Assembly (NCBI GenBank): GCA_900540875.1
Contig: UQHT01000029.1
Coordinates: forward strand, 1 to 35,003
DNA: 35,003 nucleotides
Direction of reading: 5' to 3'
Origin: an uncultured Collinsella sp.
GTDB lineage: Bacteria; Actinomycetota; Coriobacteriia; Coriobacteriales; Coriobacteriaceae
Shown here piece by piece: positions 1 to 8,371 of the stretch. Each line of letters starts with the position of its first letter. The first letter of the stretch is position 1. The position numbers were made by a program, and so were the translations under genes. Under the pieces are notes generated by a model. It was given only the letters and a program-made list of their open reading frames with translations, was not told the DNA's origin and made no database searches.

Positions 1-78
1 GGACTTGCAGCGACGGACCTCGGGACGCTCTTACACCACGTCTGCGCGCGCCACCTGGAGCCGGCTCGAAAAGAGTGA
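1..78 (+). CDS. possible C-terminal end of a gene entering from the left
   Basis: Frame 1 is open from the window edge to a TGA at 76-78 and reads about 25 residues ending in LEPARKE. It could be the tail of an upstream gene, but the stretch is short, no family is recognisable, and a neighbouring frame is open for longer. Only the sequence to the left can settle this. Confidence 0.2.
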   Translation, partial: GLAATDLGTLLHHVCARHLEPARKE

Positions 79-280
79 TTTTGGGTTGTTTGCTGCGGGT
101 GTGGGCTTGGAAACAACGTTCGGGGTGGCGAGGCGCCCAGAATTTGGTTGCAAGGAGGGCGTTCCTCGGCTGTGTCAGGAGTGTCCCTGGGTGCCGGCAC
201 ATAAGGAACGTCCCTAACTGTCGGAGGGGGTGCCTGCCGTGGCGGGCACCCCTCCGGATGTGGGAAGTTTGCGCTGCAGG
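79..280. other. intergenic stretch with a degenerate palindrome remnant
   Basis: No convincing gene is seen here. The stretch around 183-220 contains GGAACGTCCCT, which resembles the GGGACGT palindromes found elsewhere in the window, and may be a decayed member. A GC-rich hairpin at 221-258 follows and is listed separately. Confidence 0.4.
221..258 (-). terminator. GC-rich hairpin downstream of the acyltransferase
   Basis: Arms at 221-238 and 241-258 pair almost fully (GGGGTGCC against GGCACCCC, with one bulged G and one G-U pair). It lies 22 bases beyond the stop of the minus-strand acyltransferase, where a terminator is expected. No clear T-run follows on the minus strand, so it may act as a transcript-end stabiliser. 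Confidence 0.5.
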
Positions 281-2497
281 TTACTTGTCGGTGCCCAGCT
301 TGTGCGGCTTGAGAGCGAGCGCATTGACGAGCGCGTCGGTGGCAGACTTGACGGCCGCCGGCTGCGGATCGTTGACGTGATCCTCGGGATGCACGGGCAG
401 GTCCTTCTTGACTGCATCGTGGATCAAGTTGAGGTACTCAGTCACGCCAGTGGTCGACAGGTGCGTGCCATCGCCATCGAACAGGTCGTTGCGATTGGCA
501 CTGTATCCGTACCAGTCGATAACGCGCACGTTCTTGTAGCGCGTAGCAGCGTTGGCGATGGCCTGGTTGGTAGAGCCAACCCACGGCTGCGGGCTGCGCG
601 TGTTCACAAACACCACAATACGCTTATCTCCTGCATCGGTCATGATGGCGTCGATCTGGTCGTCGGTTACCAAGCCGTTGGTGCCCAGTGCAAAGACCAC
701 GATCTTGCCGGCAAGGTTCTGTTGGAGATAGCCCTCAAATGTCGCGCGGCCCGCATCGAACTGGCGGCCCTTTTCGGCATCGATGTGACTGTGGGGGAAC
801 ACGCCGTCGAAGGAATCGACGGCGCGCAGCGACACGGAGTCACCGATCATCAACAGGTCGTAGGAGCCATCGGGGAAGCCGTCGTTGTCCTTGTCGGTGT
901 CGTCGGCTGCCTGTTGGTCCGTTGGCGCGGTGTTTTTGGCTTCCTTGTTGAGGACTTCGGCGCCCTCACCGCTCAGTGCGGAGGTCTCCGGCACAAAGAT
1001 CAGGCCGCCCAGCGCGATAACAAGCACGATGCCGCAAGTGGCGCACACGGGAATATGCGCGCGCACCCAGTTGGCGGGCGTGGTGGTGCCGTCGCGGAAC
1101 TCGGATACGGTGCGCCCAAAGGCGCCCTTTCTAAACGGCGTCTCGATAAAGCGATATGAGCATTCGGCTACGGCGACCACCAACAACACCTGCAAAATGT
1201 ACTGCCACCACGGCGTATCGTTGATGTTGGCGACCGGGTTCATGAGCAACAGTAGCGGATAGTGCCACAGGTAGATGCTGTACGAGCGCTTGCCAACCCA
1301 CACGAGCGGCTCGGCGGACAGTGCGCGGGCAACCATTCCCTGGGGCTGCACGCAGGCCGCGATGACCATGAGCGTGAGGATGGAGCATAACAGCGTGCCG
1401 CCGCGATACTGGAACGCGGTGTAGCCGTTGGTGAGCGCGACCATGGCGGCAAGGCCAACCAGACCCGCGACGCCCAACACATCGATGGATGCAGGTGAGG
1501 ACCAAAAACGCACGAGCGTACTCGGCTGAGTCGGGACGGTCTCGGCTGCGCCGTCGGTCGTAGCGTCATGCTTGCTTTCGGCGTTCTTGCCGTGCTTGGC
1601 GGCGCCAGCCAGGCGATTGAGCCCCAAACGATGAGCGAGACGCACCGGTGCCAGGTCGCAATCGGGGATAAAGGCCATCCAGGCGCCCAGCAGCAGCGAG
1701 AACACGCGGGTGTCGGTGCCGTAGTACACGCGGCTGGGGTCGGCGGCGGGGTTATAGAGCACCATCATGGCGATGGCGGAGACAGCAGCCAGGCCCAGAA
1801 CCATGCGGCGCGTGTTGGGCTTGCTCATGTGCATAAATACCATAGCGAGCAGCAGCGGGGGCCAAACCAGGTAGAACTGTTCCTCGATGGCGAGCGACCA
1901 AAAGTGCGTAAGCGGCGAGGGATCGCCCAGGGCGTTGAAGTACGAGACGTCCTGCATAATCTGCCACCAGTTGTTAAAGAACAGCAGCGACGGCAGAATG
2001 TCGGGACGCATCTTGGTGAGCATCACGTGGTTAAAGATGGTGCACAGCGCGCAGGTCACGAACACTACCGTTACCACGGCGGGGACCAGGCGACGGATGC
2101 GGCGAATCCAGAAGCTCTTAAGGTCGATGCGACCGGTCTTAGCGACTTCGTTGAGCAGCAAGCGCGTGATCAGATAGCCCGAAAGCACAAAGAAGATCGT
2201 GACGCCAAGCAGGCCGCCCTGAGCCCACGTGAGGTTGAGGTGATAGAGCACCACCGCGACGACGGCAAGCGTGCGCAGGCCGTCAAGGGCAGGGATGTAG
2301 CGGGACTTGGGGCGAGCAGGCGTCTGCTCCGCGGCGGGAGTGTTGGCGCGGCCCGCGTTGTTGGCAGAAGCGCGATGGGGGCTCGCGGTGCGTCGCGGCT
2401 CGTTGGCACGGCGCTCGCCCTTCACGCGTTCGTGCGGCGCCGGCTCGTTGCCCGTGCGGCGTCGACCGCGCGAGCCCGATTGCGAGAATTGTTCCAT
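281..2497 (-). CDS. OafA/OatA-type membrane acyltransferase with C-terminal SGNH domain
   Basis: This 738-residue protein has the classic acyltransferase-3 plus SGNH layout. About 65 charged, low-complexity N-terminal residues precede YIPALDGLRTLAVVAVVLYH, the family hallmark with its conserved His, and then FFVLSGYLITR. About ten hydrophobic segments run to roughly residue 510. The extracytoplasmic SGNH domain shows GDSVS (Ser554), ALGTNG and DGTHLS (Asp676, His679), a complete Ser-Asp-His set. Such proteins move acetyl groups across the membrane onto peptidoglycan, teichoic acid or other surface glycans; the acceptor cannot be read from sequence. The ATG at 2497 is the first start of a long open frame. 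The gene is monocistronic and divergent from the ribokinase gene. The membrane domain is certain by family; peptidoglycan O-acetylation is only one option. Confidence 0.93.
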   Translation of the reverse strand: MEQFSQSGSRGRRRTGNEPAPHERVKGERRANEPRRTASPHRASANNAGRANTPAAEQTPARPKSRYIPALDGLRTLAVVAVVLYHLNLTWAQGGLLGVTIFFVLSGYLITRLLLNEVAKTGRIDLKSFWIRRIRRLVPAVVTVVFVTCALCTIFNHVMLTKMRPDILPSLLFFNNWWQIMQDVSYFNALGDPSPLTHFWSLAIEEQFYLVWPPLLLAMVFMHMSKPNTRRMVLGLAAVSAIAMMVLYNPAADPSRVYYGTDTRVFSLLLGAWMAFIPDCDLAPVRLAHRLGLNRLAGAAKHGKNAESKHDATTDGAAETVPTQPSTLVRFWSSPASIDVLGVAGLVGLAAMVALTNGYTAFQYRGGTLLCSILTLMVIAACVQPQGMVARALSAEPLVWVGKRSYSIYLWHYPLLLLMNPVANINDTPWWQYILQVLLVVAVAECSYRFIETPFRKGAFGRTVSEFRDGTTTPANWVRAHIPVCATCGIVLVIALGGLIFVPETSALSGEGAEVLNKEAKNTAPTDQQAADDTDKDNDGFPDGSYDLLMIGDSVSLRAVDSFDGVFPHSHIDAEKGRQFDAGRATFEGYLQQNLAGKIVVFALGTNGLVTDDQIDAIMTDAGDKRIVVFVNTRSPQPWVGSTNQAIANAATRYKNVRVIDWYGYSANRNDLFDGDGTHLSTTGVTEYLNLIHDAVKKDLPVHPEDHVNDPQPAAVKSATDALVNALALKPHKLGTDK

Positions 2498-2684
2498 AAA
2501 ACATCATCCAATGACGAGAATAATCAGCACGTATTCATTGTAGCTGCCTACCCCTGTGAATGCTTGCTGCTGGCGCAAGCTCAAGCGCGCGTCCACATCA
2601 AAGTGGACTAAAGTTATAGGGGGTGCGAGAGTGCACAATCGTTGGTCGACGGTGGGCGCAAAGCCTGAAGACGAGGAGGTTTCC

Positions 2685-3680
2685 ATGGCGGATCACAGCA
2701 TCGTTGCGGTGTTCGGCAGCATGAACATGGACCTTTCGGTGGCGTGCGAGCGCATGCCGCGCGCGGGCGAGACCGTCGGTGGCAGCGGTTTTATCACCAA
2801 CGCCGGTGGCAAGGGCGCTAACCAGGCCGTCGCCGCTGCGCGCATGGGTGCGCGCACGTGCATGATTGGCGCTGTTGGGCGCGATACCTTTGGCGATGCG
2901 CTTGTGGCAGGGCTCCAGGATGCCGGCGTGGGCGTTGAGTTTGTGGCGCGTCGCGATGACGTGGAGACCGGTACCGCGACTATCATTCGCTGTGAGAGCG
3001 ACAACCGCATCGTGCTGTCGCCGGGCGCCAACCATGCGCTTGCGGGCGAGGACGTTGCCCGCGCACTGAGGCGCTTGGTGGCCGACGAGCTCGACGGCGA
3101 TGCCAGCGAGATTGCCCCGGCTGCCGGAAGCGTCTTTATTGCCCAGGGCGAATGTGACCTTGCAGCAACGGCCGCGGCGCTTTCTTGCGCTCACGAGCTG
3201 GGGTTCTATACGATCTTTAACCCGGCGCCCGCCTGCGACCTGCCGGCAGGAGCGTGGCCTGCGGTCGACCTGGTCTGCCCCAACGAGACCGAGTGCCAGG
3301 TGCTGACGGGCATTCTGCCCACAGATGATGCGAGCTGCGTCGCCGCGCTCAATGCGCTGCTCGACAAGGGCGCCGGCGCCGCGGTCATCACGCTGGGCGG
3401 CGCCGGCTCGGTTACGCTCGGCGATGGCGGTGAGCCGCTGCGCATGCCGGCGCTTTCGAGCGTGGTGGTCGATACGACGGCCGCGGGCGATACATTTATT
3501 GGCGCGCTTGCTGCAGCTCGTCTGGAGGGCCTGCCGCTCTTTGAGTGCATGGCGGCGGGCGCTCGCGCCTCGGCGGTGACGGTGTCGCGCTTGGGCGCTC
3601 AGCAATCAATTCCCACGCGTGCGGAAGTCGAGCACAAGTTTGGTTTAGACGGTTTGGATGTAGACGGAGAAGCGGAGTAG
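2685..3680 (+). CDS. rbsK: ribokinase-like PfkB family sugar kinase
   Basis: This 331-residue protein has the ribokinase architecture. GSMNMD near residues 11-16 and NAGGKGANQAVAAARMG near 39-55 form the sugar-binding N-terminal motif, and DTTAAGDTFIGAL at 263-275 is the second PfkB signature, with Asp269 as catalytic base. The family phosphorylates D-ribose at O5. The ATG at 2685 is preferred over upstream in-frame starts because GAGGAGG sits about 5 bases before it and the family begins here. The stop is 4 bases before the nucleoside hydrolase start, so the two are co-transcribed. Ribose released from nucleosides by the neighbour would be its natural substrate. Deoxyribose or another pentose cannot be excluded. 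Confidence 0.9.
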   Translation: MADHSIVAVFGSMNMDLSVACERMPRAGETVGGSGFITNAGGKGANQAVAAARMGARTCMIGAVGRDTFGDALVAGLQDAGVGVEFVARRDDVETGTATIIRCESDNRIVLSPGANHALAGEDVARALRRLVADELDGDASEIAPAAGSVFIAQGECDLAATAAALSCAHELGFYTIFNPAPACDLPAGAWPAVDLVCPNETECQVLTGILPTDDASCVAALNALLDKGAGAAVITLGGAGSVTLGDGGEPLRMPALSSVVVDTTAAGDTFIGALAAARLEGLPLFECMAAGARASAVTVSRLGAQQSIPTRAEVEHKFGLDGLDVDGEAE

Positions 3681-3684
3681 AACA

Positions 3685-4659
3685 ATGGCAACCAAGAAGC
3701 TGATCCTTGATCTGGATATGGGTGTGGACGATGCGATGGCGCTCGCCTATGCCATCGCGAGCCCCGAGGTGGAGCTCGTGGGCATCACCACGTGCTTTGG
3801 CAACGTGCGCGTCGAGCAGTCGGCGCACAACTGCCTGGCGGTGCTCGATCTGCTGGGTCGCCCCGAGGTTCCGGTGTACCTGGGTGCCGACCGTCCTCTG
3901 CAGGCGACTGAGCCCTATACGCCGCCGGCGTCCACCGCGCTCATTCACGGCAAGAACGGCATCGGCGGCGCGAGCGTGCCCGCGTCGCCCTACGAGCCGG
4001 TGGGAGCGACCTCGGCCGGCGGCAACGCTGCGGTCGATTATTTGATCGATGCCGCGCGCACTTATGGTCCCGATCTGGTCTACGTAGCGACTGGCCCGCT
4101 CTCCAATCTGGCGCTCGCCCTGGAGCGCGATGCGGCGGCGATGATGTCCATCGGCCGCGTGGTCGTGATGGGCGGCGCCCTTACCGTGCCCGGCAACGTG
4201 AGCGCGGGCGCCGAGGCCAACATGGCGAGCGACCCCGAGGCAGCCGACGCGGTGCTGCGCTCAGGTCGCAAGCTCACCATGGTGGGCCTGGACGTGACGC
4301 ATCGCGTGGTGCTCACGCGCCGCGACATTGCCGGCTGGACGGGCTCGGGCACTATGGCTGGCTGCGCATTTGCGAGCATGGTCGAGCACTACATTGGTTC
4401 GTACGAGATGAACGCGCCCTACCTGGGCGGCTGCGCGCTGCACGATCCGCTGGCGGTTGCCGTGGCGATTGATCCCACGCTCGTGGGTGCGCTCGGCTGT
4501 AACCTGCGTGTTGACTTGCTGGGCGAGTACCGCGGCCGCACCATCTGCGACGAGCACCGCCTGTCCGATCCGGACAAGAGCGCGCTTGTGGCGCTGACCG
4601 TCGACGCCCCGCGCTTCCTGACCGAGTTCAAGACGCGCATGGCCCGCATCCTGGGCTAA
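3685..4659 (+). CDS. inosine/uridine-preferring nucleoside hydrolase family protein
   Basis: This 324-residue protein carries the IUNH N-terminal calcium-binding signature DLDMGVDDAMAL (Asp9, Asp11, Asp15, Asp16), with Met where most members have Pro. ATGPLSNLALAL, VVMGGAL and ALHDPLAVAVAI also match the family. Nucleoside hydrolases split the N-glycosidic bond of ribonucleosides to give free base and ribose in the cytoplasm. The start at 3685 is 4 bases after the ribokinase stop, with GGAGAAGCGGAG upstream, so translation is probably coupled. The pair forms a short route from nucleosides to ribose 5-phosphate. Base specificity is not readable. Confidence 0.92.
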   Translation: MATKKLILDLDMGVDDAMALAYAIASPEVELVGITTCFGNVRVEQSAHNCLAVLDLLGRPEVPVYLGADRPLQATEPYTPPASTALIHGKNGIGGASVPASPYEPVGATSAGGNAAVDYLIDAARTYGPDLVYVATGPLSNLALALERDAAAMMSIGRVVVMGGALTVPGNVSAGAEANMASDPEAADAVLRSGRKLTMVGLDVTHRVVLTRRDIAGWTGSGTMAGCAFASMVEHYIGSYEMNAPYLGGCALHDPLAVAVAIDPTLVGALGCNLRVDLLGEYRGRTICDEHRLSDPDKSALVALTVDAPRFLTEFKTRMARILG

Positions 4660-4733
4660 ACGATTCCTGCGCTCCGTCCCAAATAAGCTACCGAGTAAAT
4701 ACGCCCGTTGGGGGAATAGTCGCGTCGCTTCGC

Positions 4734-4790
4734 TTGACAACAGGCTAAACTAGCTATTAAACATTTACTATTCTGTTTAGATTGAATTTG
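4734..4790 (+). promoter_or_regulatory. candidate promoter and operator of the LacI-type regulator
   Basis: TTGACA at 4734-4739 is a perfect -35 box and TATTAA at 4755-4760 a possible -10 (spacing 15, slightly short). Immediately downstream are ACATTTACTA and TCTGTTTAGA, TTTA-containing half-sites like those before the isomerase operon. This arrangement would allow autorepression. Confidence 0.45.
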
Positions 4791-4862
4791 CGGTCGTTTA
4801 GTTGTCGAGTCACGGGGCGGTCAGGCCACGATGCTCGACCGCGACCGTTACTAGGGGGAACA

Positions 4863-5873
4863 ATGGCCAAAGCAAGTGTCCGCGAAATCAGCCGCATCAC
4901 CGGTTTTTCGCCTGCGACCGTGTCCAACGCGCTCAACCGCAAGCGCAGCGTGAGCGAGGAGACCGCCAAGGTCATCCTGGAGTGCGCGCAGTCGCTCGGC
5001 TATCAGCAGTCGACGCAGCTCGAGAGCATCCAGTTTGTGCTTGCGCGCAAGACGGGCGCCATCCTGGACGAGAGCACCTTCCATCCTGCAGTCATCGAGG
5101 GCGTGGAGCGCCAGGCGCGTCGCCACGGCATGAGCACGAGCTTCGTCTCGCTCGACTTTAGCGACCTGGACGCCGTGCGTCCGCAGGTCGAGGGCCTGAT
5201 CGCCGACCCGTCTGCCGCCATCGTGCTGATGGGCACCGAGCTGGGCGAGGAAGACTACGCCTTGTTTGCCAACGCCGCCGCCCACCTAATCGTGCTCGAC
5301 GGCTGGAGCGACCGCCAGTACTTCGATGCCGTAGTCATTGCCAACACCGATTCGGTGCTGCGCGCCGTGGACTACCTTATCGAGAAAGGTCACAAGCAAA
5401 TCGGCTATCTGGCAGGCGACCTTCGCATCCGTAACTTTAAGGATCGCGAGCGCGGCTATCGTCAAGCGCTTGAGGATGCGGACCTCGAGGCCAACTCGAC
5501 ATGGCGCGTCACGCTGGGCACTACGCTCGAAGGTGCCTATCGCGATATGGGTGCATGGCTCGACAGCGTCTCACGCGACGACCTGCCGACGGCTTTCTTT
5601 GCCGAGAACGACGTGCTCGCCGTGGGTGCCATGCGCGCGCTGAACGAGCACGGCATTCGCGTGCCCGAGGACGTCTCGATCATCGGCTTTGACGATCTGT
5701 CTTTGGGTGCCTTTTCCAACCCGCCGCTCACCACGGTGCACGTTCCCAAGCACGAGGTGGGCGAGATCGCGGTGCGCCGCCTGGTGGGCAACATCCGCAA
5801 TCCCAAGAGCTATACCTGCAAGACGGCCGTATCGACCTATTTTGTCGAGCGCCAGAGCGTGCGCGAAATCTAG
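4863..5873 (+). CDS. LacI family transcriptional regulator
   Basis: This 336-residue protein opens with the LacI helix-turn-helix SVREISRITGFSPATVSNAL and a hinge-region sequence. A periplasmic-binding-protein-like sugar sensor follows, with LVxGxxxR-like elements, AFFAENDVLAVGAMRAL and VSIIGFDDLSLGAF, typical of the C-terminal lobe. The ATG at 4863 is chosen because AGGGGGAA precedes it and the HTH starts six residues in. It lies between the nucleoside operon and the divergently spaced isomerase operon in the same direction, followed by its own terminator. It is the obvious candidate regulator of the isomerase/transketolase/kinase genes. Its inducer is unknown. Confidence 0.93.
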   Translation: MAKASVREISRITGFSPATVSNALNRKRSVSEETAKVILECAQSLGYQQSTQLESIQFVLARKTGAILDESTFHPAVIEGVERQARRHGMSTSFVSLDFSDLDAVRPQVEGLIADPSAAIVLMGTELGEEDYALFANAAAHLIVLDGWSDRQYFDAVVIANTDSVLRAVDYLIEKGHKQIGYLAGDLRIRNFKDRERGYRQALEDADLEANSTWRVTLGTTLEGAYRDMGAWLDSVSRDDLPTAFFAENDVLAVGAMRALNEHGIRVPEDVSIIGFDDLSLGAFSNPPLTTVHVPKHEVGEIAVRRLVGNIRNPKSYTCKTAVSTYFVERQSVREI

Positions 5874-5935
5874 GCGGAGGAGGTATCGCCCGCTTCGCGT
5901 CAAAGCACGCTAGGGCAGCAAATACAACGCCATTT

Positions 5936-5968
5936 AAAAGAGGGTCCTTCTGGGCCCTCTTTTTTGTT
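5936..5968 (+). terminator. rho-independent terminator after the LacI-type gene
   Basis: GAGGGTCC pairs with GGGCCCTC around a TTCT loop, flanked by AAAA and a run of six T's. This is a standard intrinsic terminator and it isolates the regulator gene from the isomerase operon. Confidence 0.9.
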
Positions 5969-5984
5969 TCCCTTGTATGTTCAA

Positions 5985-6110
5985 TCCGTTTACATACCGT
6001 TTAGGCTGATTTCTCTACCGTTTACGGGTATTTCGCGCTAAACTTCTAAACAGAAGAGTAAAACATTTAGTAAACAGAACAAAACGAAACACGCATCTGT
6101 TTACTGAACA
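5985..6110 (+). promoter_or_regulatory. operator-rich promoter region of the isomerase operon
   Basis: CCGTTTA occurs at 5986, 5997 and 6018, intervals of 11 and 21 bases, close to one and two helical turns. TTTAGTAAACAGAAC (6066-6080) and CTGTTTACTGAAC (6097-6109) are oppositely oriented versions of a second motif. The same motif types recur before licT and before the second PTS gene. The promoter boxes themselves are not clear. Confidence 0.55.
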
Positions 6111-6131
6111 TGTGATTAGGGGAGGACGTAC

Positions 6132-7532
6132 ATGGATAAGATCAAGCTCGGTTTTGTGCCCACGCGCCGCAGCATCTTTAGCGCGCCGGACGCGATCAAG
6201 TATCGCGGCCTTACGGCTGATCGCCTGCGCGAGATCGGCGTCGACATCGTGGATATCGACGACATCAACGATGAGGGCCTGCTGTTCGACGACAGCCATA
6301 TCGAGCCTATCGTCAAAAAGTTCCGCGCCGAGGGCGTCGACGGCATCATGCTGTGCCACGCCAACTTTGGCACCGAGTACGTTTGCGCCCGCCTTGCCCG
6401 CGAGCTCGGCCTGCCCGTGCTGCTGTGGGGTCCGCGCGACGAGCGCCCTGAGCCCGACGGCACCCGCCTGCGCGATAGCCAGTGCGGCCTGTTCGCCACC
6501 GGCAAGGTACTTCGCCGCTTCCAGGTTCCCTTCACCTATATGACCAACTGCCGCCTGACCGACCCCGAGTTCGAGCGCGGCGTTTGGGACTTCTTGGCCG
6601 TGTGCAACGTGGTCAAGACCTTCAAGCACACCCGCATCCTGCAGATGGCCACCCGCCCGTTCGACTTCTGGTCGACCATGTGCAACGAGGGCGAGCTGCT
6701 CGAGAAGTTCAACATCCAGCTTTCGCCCATCCCCATGACCGAGCTTGTCCAGGCTGTGCGCGACGCCCAGGCCGACGAGCAGGCCATGACCGCCATGCTT
6801 GCCCACATCAACGACAGCTTTGAGATCTGCATTCCCGAGGACAAGGTTCCTGCGGTCGCAGGACTCGCCATTGCCATGAAGCGCCTCGTCGAGAAGTACG
6901 GCTGCAACGCCGGCGCCATCCAGTGCTGGAACGCTCTGCAGGACGAGCTGGGCATTATGCCCTGCGCCGCCAACGCAATCCTCAACGAGATGGGCATCCC
7001 CATCGTCTGCGAGACCGACATCCATGGCGCTATCACCGCGCTGATGGTCGAGGCCGCCGACCTGGGCCGTCACCGCGGCATGTTCGCCGACTGGACCGTG
7101 CGTCATCCCGATAACGAGAACGGCGAGCTGCTGCAGCACTGTGGCCCCTGGCCCTGCAGCTGTGCGGCCGTCAAGCCCAAGCTCACCTACCCGCTGGCAT
7201 TCGATCACCCCGGCGCGCTGACAGCCGAGGCCAAGCACGGCGACCTCACCCTTGCCCGCTTTGACGGCGACAACGGCGAGTACTCGCTGCTGCTGGGTAA
7301 CGCCCGCGGCATCGACGGCCCGGCCGGCATGGGCACCTACCTATGGGTCGAGGTCGAAAACCTCAAGCGCCTCGAGGCCAAGATCGTCGAGGGTCCCTAC
7401 ATCCACCACTGCGTCGCCATTCACGCCAACGTGGTGCCGGTGCTCTACGAGGCGTGCAAGTACATTGGCATTGCCCCCGACCTGTACGACCCCATCGAAG
7501 AAGACGTCAAAGCTTACCTGCGAGGAGAGTAG
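6132..7532 (+). CDS. L-fucose/L-arabinose isomerase family protein
   Basis: This 466-residue protein belongs to the fucose isomerase-like fold. It has an N-terminal Rossmann-like part (LGFVPTRRS; GVDGIMLCHANFG near 68-80; LPVLLWGPRDER near 94-105) and a C-terminal metal-binding part with CETDIHGAI (Glu294, Asp296), where FucI places Glu and Asp metal ligands, and a later His pair (EGPYIHHCVA). It is about 120 residues shorter than E. coli FucI, as in the broad actinobacterial/clostridial subgroup of unknown substrate. The family interconverts aldoses and ketoses with Mn2+. The start follows AGGGGAGG. It heads an operon with both transketolase subunits (next gene 2 bases away) and an FGGY kinase, so its product is presumably a ketose that becomes phosphorylated and cleaved by transketolase. 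The substrate is unproven. Confidence 0.85.
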   Translation: MDKIKLGFVPTRRSIFSAPDAIKYRGLTADRLREIGVDIVDIDDINDEGLLFDDSHIEPIVKKFRAEGVDGIMLCHANFGTEYVCARLARELGLPVLLWGPRDERPEPDGTRLRDSQCGLFATGKVLRRFQVPFTYMTNCRLTDPEFERGVWDFLAVCNVVKTFKHTRILQMATRPFDFWSTMCNEGELLEKFNIQLSPIPMTELVQAVRDAQADEQAMTAMLAHINDSFEICIPEDKVPAVAGLAIAMKRLVEKYGCNAGAIQCWNALQDELGIMPCAANAILNEMGIPIVCETDIHGAITALMVEAADLGRHRGMFADWTVRHPDNENGELLQHCGPWPCSCAAVKPKLTYPLAFDHPGALTAEAKHGDLTLARFDGDNGEYSLLLGNARGIDGPAGMGTYLWVEVENLKRLEAKIVEGPYIHHCVAIHANVVPVLYEACKYIGIAPDLYDPIEEDVKAYLRGE

Positions 7533-7534
7533 AA

Positions 7535-8371
7535 ATGGCAACTATCGAAGAGCTTGAGTCCCTGCGTTGGGACCTTCGCCGCGATTGCGTCGATGTCATC
7601 ATGGCTGGCGCCGGCGGGCACATCGGCGGCGACATGTCGGTGATCGACGCCCTCATGACCCTCTACGCTAACCATCTCAACATTTCGCCCGAGACCGTCG
7701 ACGATCCCGACCGCGATCGCTTTGTACTCTCCAAGGGCCATGCCATGGAGGCCTACTACGCGGTGCTCTGCCACGAGGGCTATCTGGACCTCGATGACGT
7801 CAAGGCCCGCTTCTCTAAGTTCGGCAGCCCCTACATTGGCCACCCCAACAACAAGCTCAAGGGCATCGAGATGAACTCGGGCTCGCTGGGCCATGGCCTG
7901 CCCGTGGCCGTCGGCATGGCGCTTGCCGGCAAGATGGACGGCCGCGACTACCGCGTCTACACCATCATGGGCGACGGCGAGCTTGCCGAGGGCTCGGTCT
8001 GGGAGGGCGCCATGAGCGGCGGCAACTACCAGCTCGATAACCTGTGCGCGCTCGTGGATCGCAACCGCCTGCAGATTAGCGGCAGCACCGAGGACGTCAT
8101 GAAGCAGGACTCGCAGGAGGAGCGCTGGGCCGCCTTCGGTTGGAACGTACTCTCCATTCCGGGTAACGACGTCCAGGCCATCGACGCCGCGCTGACGCTT
8201 GCGGCCGAGACTAAGGGAAAGCCTACGGTCATCATCCTCAACACGGTGAAGGGCTATGGCTCGCCCGTTATGGAGGACAAGGCCGGCTGGCATCATCACC
8301 TGCCCAACGACGAGGAATATGCCCAGATCATCGCCGATTTCGCTGCCCATAAGGAGGCCATCAATGGCTAA
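7535..8371 (+). CDS. transketolase, N-terminal (thiamine diphosphate-binding) subunit
   Basis: This 278-residue protein corresponds to the first third of a full transketolase. It shows GGHIGGDMS near 27-34, SKGHA at 66-70, a GSLGHG segment at 116-121, and the thiamine diphosphate/Mg2+ motif starting GDGE (146-149) and ending at Asn177. Split transketolases act as heteromers with the C-terminal half encoded next door. The start at 7535 has GAGGAGAG just upstream, 2 bases after the isomerase stop. The stop overlaps the next gene by 8 bases. The enzyme would transfer a two-carbon ketol unit from a ketose phosphate to an aldose phosphate. The operon suggests a dedicated substrate rather than housekeeping use. 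One described parallel is the two-subunit apulose-4-phosphate transketolase (AptA/AptB). Confidence 0.93.
   Translation: MATIEELESLRWDLRRDCVDVIMAGAGGHIGGDMSVIDALMTLYANHLNISPETVDDPDRDRFVLSKGHAMEAYYAVLCHEGYLDLDDVKARFSKFGSPYIGHPNNKLKGIEMNSGSLGHGLPVAVGMALAGKMDGRDYRVYTIMGDGELAEGSVWEGAMSGGNYQLDNLCALVDRNRLQISGSTEDVMKQDSQEERWAAFGWNVLSIPGNDVQAIDAALTLAAETKGKPTVIILNTVKGYGSPVMEDKAGWHHHLPNDEEYAQIIADFAAHKEAING

Noticed and set aside
6015..7238. A 407-codon minus-strand open frame opposite the isomerase gene
   Set aside because: It reads as low-complexity Val/Gly/His-rich sequence, overlaps the isomerase promoter, and lacks a ribosome binding site.
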